NCBI GenBank assembly: GCA_013339895.1
Contig: JABACO010000011.1
Coordinates: 1 to 64,000, forward strand
DNA length: 64,000 bases
Reading direction: 5' to 3'
DNA from: Ephydatia muelleri
Lineage: Eukaryota; Porifera; Demospongiae; Spongillida; Spongillidae
Each line of letters opens with the position of its first letter. The stretch's first letter is position 1. Shown piece by piece: positions 52,381 through 62,242 of the stretch. Made by a program: the position numbers and the translations under genes. Below the pieces are notes generated by a model. That model saw only the letters and a program-made list of their open reading frames with translations. It had not been told where the DNA came from and ran no database searches.

Positions 52381-53671
52381 ATGTTAGTAATCTTTCAGCA
52401 TTTATTCAGCTTGGTGCATTAAGAAAGAATCAGTTGAATCCCAAATGTATAAAGTCTATGAGATGATGGTGCATCTGTTATGAGTGGACATTGTGCCGGA
52501 GTTCAGCAGAGGATATGTGAAGTTGTTCCTCATGCTGCCTATGTACACTGCTATGCTCACTGTCTCAATTTGGTTCTAGTAGACAGTATCAAAAAAGTAT
52601 CAGAAGCATCTGATTTCTTCTAACTCTGTACATTTTTTGTCTCAAAGTGTAACCCATGCTGTTTCCTCCAGAAGTAATCTAAATTACACCCAGACAAACT
52701 ACAATAAGAATGGCAGAGGCTTTCAGATACACGTTGGCCATGTCAGTTGATACTGTTTGTAGTACATTTGATTCAGTTTTAGCAACCCTTGAAGAAATAG
52801 CAAATTGAGATGATAGAGCAAGATCTACTGAAGCTACTGGTAGTTAGACACAGGTACAAAAGTTTCAGTTCTTGGTATCACTGGTCACATTCTGGCGAAT
52901 ATTATCCTGCACAAAGAGTCTGTCTGATCAGCTTCAGAGTAGGGAAATAGACCTAACAAAAGCTGCTGATCTTGTTCTAGCTAAAACAAACACTTTGAAG
53001 GAATTTAGGAGTGACACTCAATGGAATCATATCTATAAGTACGTTAAGGATATTGCAGCACTTAACAGAATCAGAGAAGATCTTCCACGACCATGTTGCC
53101 ATAGACGAATCATGCAGACTTCATGACAGAATTGTGCTGGAGTCTACTGAGGTGAGATATGCAACATCTTCACTGTCTGAATATTTTAAGACATCTCTTT
53201 ACCTTTCCAGTGTTAGATACGATGCTATCGGAACTTAATCAAGGATCTACAGGCTAAAATCTTATGCACATGACAGCAATTCAAGCTTGTGCCCCACGTT
53301 CACCCCATTTTCTGGAACCGAACCAACTAGCCCCCTTACAGATTCTTATGGCCTAGACAAATCTGAAGTGCACATTAGCAAAGCACGCTTGAGTGGGAAG
53401 GAAATAGATGAATTCGTGATCTCCTTGCATTTCCCTTGCTAGTCAGGTTGATTCAAATAGCTATTAGCAGCAGTTAGTACTGAATTGTGAGTAATCTATC
53501 TCTGCTCTAAATCGCATCAAGAGTTATCTACAATCTACTATGACACAACAACAGCTGGTAGGCCTTGCAATCTTATCAATGGAGAAAGAACTTTCACTAA
53601 GTCTCTACCTGGACAGTGTTGTTGACCGATTTGCTTCCCAGGACAAGAACAGAAGAATTATATTGATGTAA
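52380..53671 (+). pseudogene. hAT transposase relic (ZMYM1/TTF-type)
   Basis: Plus-strand frames follow a hAT-family transposase. DGASVMSGHCAGVQQRICEV, then PHAAYVHCYAHCLNLVLVDS (52470-52590) is the block with the second catalytic Asp and the CxxH pair. EIDLTKAADLVLAKTNTLKE lies near 52945. The C-terminal dimerisation block near 53560-53670 contains GLAILSMEKEL and LDSVVDRFASQDKNRRI. Several stops and frame changes (for example after 52618, 53125 and 53236) show that it is dead. The family moves elements with 8-bp target duplications. No terminal repeats were found. Confidence 0.75.
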
Positions 53672-53772
53672 ATTAACTGTTATATAATGTATAGTTGCAT
53701 GATTGTAGAGGTGCATATCCAGAACATTATAAACTAGAAATGGCAACAGAAGGCAATATTTGTCCGGTTCCT

Positions 53773-53800
<28 letters not shown>
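53773..53800. repeat. Poly-C run, 28 bases
   Basis: An uninterrupted C tract on the plus strand, 3' of the hAT relic. A G13/G4 cluster follows at 53973-53991. Opposite-strand G-runs could form quadruplexes; length may also be affected by sequencing error. Confidence 0.9.
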
Positions 53801-53803
<3 letters not shown>

Positions 53804-54158
53804 ATGTCCACAGCTGCCATTTTGGCTGGGAAGCCAGGAATGAAATCCAGGCCCCGTAAGTGTTGTGATGGTAGGTGCAGGTGTGGAGCTGGTGGTTGGA
53901 GTGCATCAGTGTGTAGTACAGTGAGAGCATGTGGACAGTGGCGTAGCCATGGTAATATTGACAGTAGGGCGAGGGGGGGGGGGGGAGGGGGAAGGACTAT
54001 AAAAAATGGGAAATGATGCAAGGCCCAATTAGCTCACTTTCATCACTTTCATGTAACACTCTTAGTAACGAACCCAATACAACTTTAATCAACTGTAGTG
54101 AGCATACTTTTATGCATGCCATTCAAAGTCAAATGATTACAGGGCATCATAATAACTG

Positions 54159-56515
54159 TCATTCCTGTGATTGCTTTGCTATAAATTTGGATGTCATTTC
54201 AATTACGTCTGGTCCATCTTTAATCCATTCTTCCCCTATTCAATCAATATCATTCCAATTTAAAGAGCACTATACATGCAGAATTCAAATATTACCTTTT
54301 CTCTGAGGAGCATACATGTAGATCATAAGTAGCACATAAGCATTCCATATTCCATAGTTGCCAGTTTGTAAAGCAGCTTTAGGACAAAAATACACTGGTG
54401 ACAGACACATTTGAAATAAGGTCACCTAACTGTAGTAGGAAAAATAGCTCTTTCCTTGCTGCCAATAAAGAAGTGTAGTTGCAGGCAAGAACAGAGACCC
54501 CACACTCATAACAGCAACAAAAATGGTGAGACATAGGAAGAATTTCCATCTGATAAATAGGGACTGAATCAGTGGAATGTGTTACATCCAGGTTTAAATG
54601 TGGACTTCACACTTAGTACCTCAAATTTCAGCTTGGCAGGCAAGGACATGTGAACCAGTGACTTGTGCTTTTGTAACAGTGAATTATATGCTCCGATCAC
54701 CATTATCACCAAAATAAAAGCATATAGAAGTGAAGACAATAAAGCAATGCCAATAAACAGCCACTTTGGGGTGTCAAGGATCAACACAGTTTTGTATCAT
54801 GTAATAATGAAGCTCTCTCTACCAACACTGCCAACACCAGGATAGAGGATACAGCAATAGTTCTACTTACAGCAGACCCCCACAGACTGTAGAATGGGAA
54901 TGCAATCTGAATACCTCTGCAATGAAATGTAAGTCAAATCACCTACTCCTGTAATTGACATATTTACCTTTCACAGAACTCATACACAAAAAAAAAAATA
55001 CAACTCAACGATATCACTCCCATCTCTTTCCAATAGTTGCCAATATGTCCAGTGTGATCCTTCTCCTGAACATCTTAAGTCATAAACCAACCCTTGAAAA
55101 CAATTTACTTACCTCTTGAGGTGTCCTTTTGTGTTCACCGACCAGAATAATCCAGAATGAGAAAAGGGAAGCAATAAGTACACCTTGTCTGAAGTCATTG
55201 AGTACCAGTAACCACGGGGCATCTATGTACAATGACAGAAGTTCCACAGGGGCTGCAAAGATACATATTGGTGAACACATGTATTGACCAATGAGAGTCC
55301 TACCATTGTATACAGTGAGGCTTATACCCATGAAGACAAGTGATCTGTGAAGGTAGTGGTGATTAATTCTATACCAGTGATCACATCATACTTCTCTGTG
55401 AGTGCAAGTGATCTTGTCTGGGATGACATTCTATTCATAAGCCAACACAACATGACCAGCACCACAGGAAATAGTACAGCTTTGATTGTAAACCACAATC
55501 TGGTGAACCCAACTGTCTGATGAACTTCCTAACAAAATAATAAATTATTATTAACGTGTATTTCTAAAAGATGGAAGGAACTGACATATATGATGACCCC
55601 AGAGAGTGGGGCAAGACCTCGGAAATCATCTATTATATCTCCGAGAGGTAAAGAAGGAAACACAATGTTGATGAGATAATGCTGGTGATGGCAACTGCCC
55701 AGTTCAAAGAGTGGAAAGTGATCACAGCTGTAAATGCCCTAGAAGACATGACCACCAGTATGTGAAGGCACATGTTAACACAAATTATTCCCACCCACCC
55801 ACACACACACACACACACACATGCACACACACATGCACACATACGCATATACATGCATACAGACAGCTCAGTAAGCCATCAGCATGTTGGCTGAATGAGC
55901 AACTCTTACCCAAGCATTTGGTCGACAGGACAACGTTCTAGAAACGTTTCCTCGTGTCAGGTGATGCCATGAACCTGAGTGATCATCTCTGTAGCCCAGA
56001 GCGATCTCAAAACGAAGTTTGTTGGCATTGAATTCTGGTAACAATGTTACGTAACCTCTCGCCAAATAGGATGCTCACTTACTGGTTACTTTCTCTGCAT
56101 ATTCCCCAGATGAAAATTGCATTCCCAGATCGGTTATCAGAAATTGAAACCATCTCGACATGACATGTCGCGATAACTTGGATGGAATTTGGGTATAAAA
56201 CATGATGTTTTTCATGGGATAGGCTTGTAAATGTTGCTTAGACCGCGAGACCTCTCCGCTACCGAACACGTTACAGTTGTCTTCGTCTATCAGATCGAGA
56301 GAGCCTTCCCTTAGTCGATCCAGCGGGTCTGGTAGAACGCACATGGCCATTTCGTGACTTGTAACAGCCGTTGATGTCGGACCTAAGTAGCTAGCGCATC
56401 AAGAACATTCTAGCACAAGTGCACTCATTTTACCGAGAGCGCCGATTATGAAGAACACTGTTGCAGTAGTTGCAACAAAAAGTGTCATCGAGACCAGAGC
56501 AGTTGCATTCGCCAT
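54159..56515 (-). CDS. WLS: Wntless (Wnt cargo receptor, GPR177/Evi family)
   Basis: Wntless carries lipid-modified Wnt proteins from the Golgi to the cell surface. The start ATG at 56515 opens a signal-anchor exon (VSMTLFVATTATVFFIIGAL) joined to GPTSTAVTSHEMAM, matching GPTTAV of animal WLS. Exon 2 (56382-56083) contains SRWFQFLITDLGMQFSSGEY. Exon 3 (56034-55910) has RFEIALGYRDDHSGSW, the family SLAYRDD block. GIYSCDHFPLFELGSCHHQH continues the lumenal beta-sandwich. Membrane helices follow: FRQGVLIASLFSFWIILVGE and LFIGIALLSSLLYAFILVIM, then GNYGIWNAYVLLMIYMYAP. The last exon gives GPDVIEMTSKFIAKQSQE and TGA at 54159, like the conserved WLS tail. Exons are short, introns about 50-60 bp. 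One frame near 54440 contains a TAG that probably lies in a small intron. It is downstream of HOOK on the same strand. Confidence 0.85.
55797..55850. repeat. (CA)n microsatellite in a WLS intron
   Basis: About 25 bp of pure CA followed by CATGCACACA units. It lies in the largest recognisable WLS intron, between the exons ending at 55910 and starting near 55740. Confidence 0.9.
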
Positions 56516-56632
56516 GACCGCGCTTAGTTACACATAGTAACTCAATTGTGGTGGAAATTTATTGTAACAGATGCGACAATAGGATATGTTCGGTGATTCC
56601 CGTTCCCACAGTTTACAAAGTTTGCAACACTT

Positions 56633-59600
56633 TTAACCCGGTGTGTTAACAGTGGCGCTAACAACTGGAGGTGGTCGTTTATAGAGAGCTTCTCTCTGCT
56701 GTGCTAGGAAAGACCCTTGCGACATGACACGCTCTTGGGAATATTTCTGGTGCATTTTCAGACCCTGCAAGATAACATAATTAACTCTTGTGCCTACAAT
56801 GTCTCGCGCCTACCAATTGGTACCAAGCTGATAAAATCATCTCCTCTTCTTTGGCCCAGGAGAGTCTGTCTTGCTCGTTTGCTTTCTGCATAGAGGTTGA
56901 GCTGATAAGAAAGTGCAGGTGCTTGGCTGTGTACCTGAAGCTTTTCAATCTGTCTCTCCCTGTCTATTAGTTGCGTCTTAAGATTTTGCATCTTTGTGAT
57001 GCATTAAAAATATTAAGCACATGTAGCACAAACACATGCATGCACATAGGCCAACCTCAGCACTGTTATCAACTGAACTTTTCGATTTGTCACCAAATCC
57101 CTCAATGATAGTTTTGGCTTTGTTCAGATACTTCTTATACTTTTCAATCTCAGCATCTCTGGTCTGCTTCATCACCTCAACATTTGCCAACTGTAATTCT
57201 AGATGGAACCTACCATTCAAGAATCATACTTTAAACAACCATACAACTGACTCAGTTCCTTGTTTGCAGATTCCAAAGTTGCTAGTTTTTCTGACGACAA
57301 TAATGACTCCGCCCTCAATTGATCGACATGCATTTTGGCCACAATGTCCTCCGACCTCGCTGCAGTATTGAGGGGATTCCCCACCTCCAACCGCCTCAGA
57401 AGGATCTCATTCTCCTTCTCCAACTTAGCCATTTTCTCCTTCAGCTCAGGTGTAAATGCTTCCACAAACCCCAGGTCAGGATGATCAGTGACAGCAGAAG
57501 TGCCTGAGGACAAGTGAACGGAATAACACCTGTATTAACACCTCCATTAATCTACCTTCCAAAGACATGATGCCTTGAGATTGATCTGCTGATGGTTGTA
57601 TGGTATCAGGCAGCATCTCCGCTTGTGGCACATAGGCTCCCAGGGCTAAAGGGATATAAATCAAAAGTACTAACCTACTCTACTTTGCACTTACATTCTC
57701 CAAGTGCCACGTTTTGAAGAGTATCTCTTTCCTTCTGAACTCGCTACTCCAATTGAAGAACACCATTTGGTCCACTTAACAAACAAACATTATCTTCCCA
57801 CTTACCATTAGCTCAGCCCGAACTCCTTCCAACTCGAGTGATTTGTCCTCTGCCTCCTGACTGCTCTGTTGGGCGCATACATCATCTCCTAACCAAAGAC
57901 CCAGGCCATCTCACCTCCAATAGTTTCAGTTTCTCATGAGCTAACTCCTTTTCAAGAAATTGCAACTATACAATAAATACAATGTACAGTACATCCAGAA
58001 TACAATGTACAGTATCACTACATCCAGAATACAATGTACAGTATCACTACATCCAGAATACAATGTACAGTATCACTACATCCAGAATACAATGTACAGT
58101 ATCACTACATCCAGAATACTACAAGTATTCAACTTAAATTCTGTAGACAACCGATTGACTACAATTTCTACTGTATGCAGTACATAATATGTACTACGTG
58201 TACATTAGCAAGTAACTGTTCTTAACAGACTATGATTTAATTGATTTGTACATAACATTACACAAAGAATCTTTGGGACAAATATGACACGCTACTCTAA
58301 TTGCACAGAACTTCACTAGAATTCACACAACACTTTGGGTACATGTACTTGCATATTGCTGAATGCAACTACTTTCAAATGAATAACTTGATTGTGACTA
58401 AATCCTCACCAAGCCACTACCTCCCCACACTTCCCACCTACACACCCTTTGCTTATACTTCTCCACTTCTGCTGATGTGTTGCTGTATCTCCGTAGTTCC
58501 TGCATAGCAATATGTCACAACACATAAAGACAACAGTGAGCCAAACCTCCTCCAGATCCATGTTTTGTTGCAGATATACAGTATTCTTCTCTTCCAGAGC
58601 CTTCATCTGCCTCCTCATCTCCTGCGCATCCTCTGATGCCATGGCAACACATCATGGCAATAGCGTCCACATTTCTCTTACCTAATTTCTTCTTATACTG
58701 GTTGATGACAGTTTCATAGTTTTTCTGAAGCAAATGAACAACATCAAAAGTGCATTTCATTTAGCTGCCTAAGTGATCATTAGCCTTCTAGTTACCACTC
58801 ATAACTACTTCTGTGAATCTAATTCTGTATCTCTACACACCCCCACCCCCACACTCACCACTTTGCTATCCAGATATTTCATCTCTTCAAGTGAATCCTT
58901 GAGAATAGGTATCTCTTCATTTGCAGCAGTAAGCTCCTGGATCTAAGAGAACCCTCTTCACCCTGTGCACAGCAGACACGCCCCCATGCCCTTGCAGCAG
59001 ACACGCCCACATATGCCCTCACAGTAGACACACCCACATATGCCCTCACAGTAGACACGCCCCCATGCCCTCAAGTAGATACGCCCCCATGCCCTCACAG
59101 TAGACACGCCCCCATGCCCTCACAGTAGACACGCCCCATGCCCTCACAGTAGACACGCCCCATGCCCTCACAGTAGACACGCCCCCATGCCTTCACAGTA
59201 GACACGCCCCCATGCCTTCACAATAGACACGCCCCACACAGCAGAAATTACATTTGCACAGAATGAACCGTAACGAACCCATATCACAGGTTTGCATTAA
59301 GCAACATTGGATCAAGTTGCCCAACACCATCATACCTTCTGCTGAAATCCCTCCACTTGAGCTTCGAGTTCACGTGTGTGAGCCTTGAGATCATCGCGTT
59401 CTTCAGACCCCACCACTCAGTAACTAATCAATCAAGTACTGAAGGACACTCACCATTCTCCAAACGTAGTTTGTCCAACTTGGCTGCTTCAAACTGCCTG
59501 TGAAGCTGCTGTACTTTGGCTGCAGTAGAGTCACTAAAATTAAGCATTACAATTGCTCAATATCTGCAAGCTAACTTGAGCTTGGAATGTATGATATACC

Positions 59601-61038
59601 AATAGAGTTACATCACTCTGAGCACATGAACACATCACTCTGAGCACATGAGCACATCACTCTGAGCACATGAGCACATCACTCTGAGCACATGAGCACA
59701 TCACTCTGAGCACATGAGCACATGAGCACTCTCACTGGCATTGTTACTGAATAGCAATCCTGTGTGCCAAAACATAACTGATAGCCTAAGGAATATTTAT
59801 CTTCTGAAACGTATCGACATTTGAATATCTCTCCCTCCCCCTCCCCCTCCTCTCCCCTCCCCCCTCTCCCCTCCCCCTCCCTCCTCTCCCCTCCCCCTCC
59901 CTCCTCTCCCCTCCCCCTCCCTCCTCTCCTCTCCCCCTCCCCCTCCCCTTCAGTGTCACTAATTTTCCAACTTATGAAAACTGTTGCCACAATGGTTGTT
60001 CTGTGCTCCATCTCACCTGAATGATGACTGTGCTTCCTTCAGCTGTGCTCGCACATTCTCCAGTTCACTGACAAGGTCGGACTTCTCTTCCACCACACTT
60101 CTCAGGTTCCCCTCCAGCTCGTGGACATTCTGAAGTAGACGCTCCTTCTCCGCACGCAACACACTCACCTCAGCTGTGACCTGCCTGTGCTGAGGTAGAT
60201 GCATGGTCCATCCTACATCCCTATATAAGGCATCTCTACCTCCTCCTCAAGCTCCTTATACTCCTCCCCAGCCACTACACTTGGAGATTCCAAAGTCATC
60301 AGCTGTATGAAGACAACATTTATTACTTGTTTGTACTCCAAAGGAAGCACACCTGTTGGATGGCCCCCATCACCACGTGCTGAACCTCCTGGTCCATGCC
60401 CATGATATCCTGGATGTACTCTGAATAGGGAAGCATAGCAGTGACACCTGGTGAAATAGGCAGCACAACGTACGTTCTTTTCCATCACAGTGGATGGCAA
60501 TACCAAGGACCAGCTGGAGTAGTCGCGCCAAATCTACCTCGCTGCCCTGTTCCGCTACATCACAAAATAAGATTATGCCAGACACGACACTTGCTAACTC
60601 CTACCTATACGAGTAATGTCTAATGGCGGGTACTTGTCCAACGAAATGTGAAGAGTGCCACTATAGTACTCCAAGATCCTGCGCTGTACATGCTTCAGGT
60701 TGTTCAGCTATAAAAACAGACACACAAGGCTTGTTTCGAAGCGAATATTATATTTGCTTCAACTACCTTCAACCTCTTGTTCCCCGCTGTATCGGAGATA
60801 ATCTTTTCTCTCCACGCAGCATTAAAGTAATGGGAATCCAACTGAAGTAAGCAATCAGCTATAGCGACACCGTCACTAATGGCGTGGGGATCAAAGGCTG
60901 AATGTCCTCCATTAGAGAGACAGTATTCAAGCTGTCGAAGTGCAAGCCTAAGTAAACATCACAACATGTAAACCATCATACAAGTACCCATTTTCTAAGG
61001 CAGTTGTACAACTCCGATACCCCTATCGCCTCCACCAT
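56633..61038 (-). CDS. HOOK: Hook family dynein adaptor
   Basis: Hook proteins link dynein/dynactin to endosomal cargo and bind microtubules. Exon 1 starts at ATG 61038 (MVEAIGVSELYNCLRKW) and is joined by a 56-bp intron to LEYCLSNGGHSAFDPHAISD. DSHYFNAAWREKIISD, RLKLNNLKHVQRRILEYYSG, VDLARLLQLVLGIAIHCDGK and DQEVQHVVMGAIQQLMTLES complete the N-terminal Hook domain, in the same order as human HOOK1-3. The long middle is coiled coil (for example LKEKMAKLEKENEILLRRLE near 57440). The C-terminal exons encode WAKEEEMILSAWYQL and SFLAQQREALYKRPPPVVS, then stop at 56633, matching the conserved C-terminal block before the cargo-binding end. Most introns are about 50 bp, but three are swollen by minisatellites. 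A few internal coiled-coil exons are hard to place. The gene starts 56 bp from TMEM59 and ends 117 bp before WLS. Confidence 0.85.
57984..58118. repeat. 29-bp minisatellite in a HOOK intron
   Basis: The unit ACATCCAGAATACAATGTACAGTATCACT (begins ACATCCAGAATACAATG) recurs five times between 57990 and 58118, nearly identical. Confidence 0.92.
58974..59240. repeat. 25-bp minisatellite in a HOOK intron
   Basis: Units of GTAGACACGCCCCCATGCCC TCACA type repeat about ten times with small length changes (CCCC/CCCCC, CTCA/TTCA/TATGC). It is GC-rich compared with the surrounding introns. Confidence 0.92.
59619..59728. repeat. 22-bp minisatellite in a HOOK intron
   Basis: CACATCACTCTGAGCACATG AG repeats five times, almost without change. 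Confidence 0.92.
59826..59956. repeat. Pyrimidine tract (CTCCCC)n in a HOOK intron
   Basis: About 130 bases of nearly pure C/T (CTCCCCCTCCCCTCC units). The complementary strand, which is the HOOK sense strand, is G/A-rich and would place G-runs in the intronic RNA. Confidence 0.9.
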
Positions 61039-61094
61039 CTCGATCACGTGATGCAATTCGAAATACAATAAACAAGAGACGACTGGTGCCTGCG
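61039..61094. promoter_or_regulatory. Compact bidirectional promoter between HOOK and TMEM59
   Basis: The start codons of HOOK (61038, minus) and TMEM59 (61095, plus) are separated by only 56 bp containing ATCACGTGATGCAATTCG. The perfect palindrome ATCACGTGAT includes a CACGTG E-box. Both genes must share this interval or use regulatory sequence inside the neighbour. Promoter function is inferred from layout. Confidence 0.55.
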
Positions 61095-62134
61095 ATGACT
61101 ATTTTGGTGTTCGTTTTGCTGGCAACAGAGTTATCGCTTTCCGCAGCATGGCCTCTACCCCTGGACGATGATTATTGCCATAACTACTGTTCAGCACAGG
61201 TAAAAAGCGGTCAATGTTATACTATATAGTACTTTACACCCATAGCATGTTTGTGTCTCTTGTTCTTGTTGTACTACTGTAATACAGTTCTTGAGCTTTT
61301 ATGTGCCTCCATCAATCTTAGAACATCAACAACAGTGCTTGTGTGCAAGGCTGTCAAGCGGCGAATGTGTACCCATATTCCACTGTTACCTGCACTTTTA
61401 GTGAGCTTAGCTGCTGCCTTATCGTACTTGCATAGAGTATGTGTGCGCTTCTACCATTTCAGTGTGTGAGGATACCTACAACATGACTGGCGACGTGGGT
61501 GCTTGTGCCACAGGGTGCAGTGCAACTGTCAACTCGCCATCATACATTCCCGTCTCGTTTGACTTTATTTGGATGCTTGTAATGATGGATAGCCTTGCAA
61601 ACCAAGCTTACGACTTATTTCCTTCAACTACTGGTGACATAAGCGTAATTACAGTGTTCACTTCAGAGGAGGTACAACAGGACTTTGTGTTTGTCCGATT
61701 TTTATGTCTTGTCTATGTAGGAGTTGAGTCAGTGGCAAATGGTCCAGAATGGTAGGAATGGTGTGATGGTCATTGCCCACATCTTTTGATCCATTCTCTT
61801 CTCAGTTGCCACCTCTGACAAAGACAATGCTGCTCCTTTGGGTGATGCTTACAGCACTAACTGCTTTGGGAAACATGATGTCTTGTTCACACACATAGCT
61901 CTTGGGTCTCTAGTTGTGCTGCTCATTGTAATGGTGATCAGCTGTGCTACAGCTGTGATGGACTCTGCTCCTGTGAGTTGCACACAACTCTGCATTACTT
62001 GTGAATGATTAACCAACTACTCCCAGAAACCACGCCTCCGGGAAACACTACCACTGCACCTGCAGAAGATCACTCCAATTGTTTCCCTCAACACATCTGA
62101 CAAACTAATCAAGAACTCAGTTATTACTCTGTAA
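61095..62134 (+). CDS. TMEM59: TMEM59-like type I membrane protein
   Basis: A five-exon gene: 61095-61199, 61471-61671, 61721-61751, 61806-61972, 62027-62134, about 203 residues. It starts with a signal peptide (MTILVFVLLATELSLSAAWP), then DDDYCHNYCSAQ|DTYNMTGDVGACATGC, the CxxxC and YACQxGC cysteine pattern of TMEM59. WMLVMMDSLANQAYDLFPS followed by DISVITVFTSEE parallels the MMDSAQSF..DDGKIVIFQSKPE region. One transmembrane helix, HIALGSLVVLLIVMVISCAT, is followed by a short cytoplasmic tail, KPRLRETLPLHLQKITPIVS. Vertebrate TMEM59 acts in Golgi/endosomal membranes on glycosylation and autophagy and promotes Wnt receptor signalosomes; it is notable that WLS is a close neighbour. Shorter than human TMEM59. 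The acceptor of exon 2 (GTGTGAG|GAT) is weak, so a small exon may be missed. Confidence 0.65.
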
Positions 62135-62242
62135 ACCTATAGCCATTGATACTATCAGGGAATCATTGCTGTATAACCCCATTCATTTTCTCTGCCACAG
62201 CACTCAGTGATTTGTTTGCGCCTAGGCTACACGCATAACATT
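62135..62242. other. 108-bp convergent intergenic gap (TMEM59/ECPAS)
   Basis: The stop codons of the two genes face each other here. No AATAAA signal is obvious on either strand, so transcripts probably overlap at their 3' ends. Confidence 0.5.

Noticed and set aside
58974-59240. Regular 25-bp repeats considered as a CRISPR array or coding repeat
   Set aside because: No spacers, variable unit length, and they lie in an intron of HOOK.
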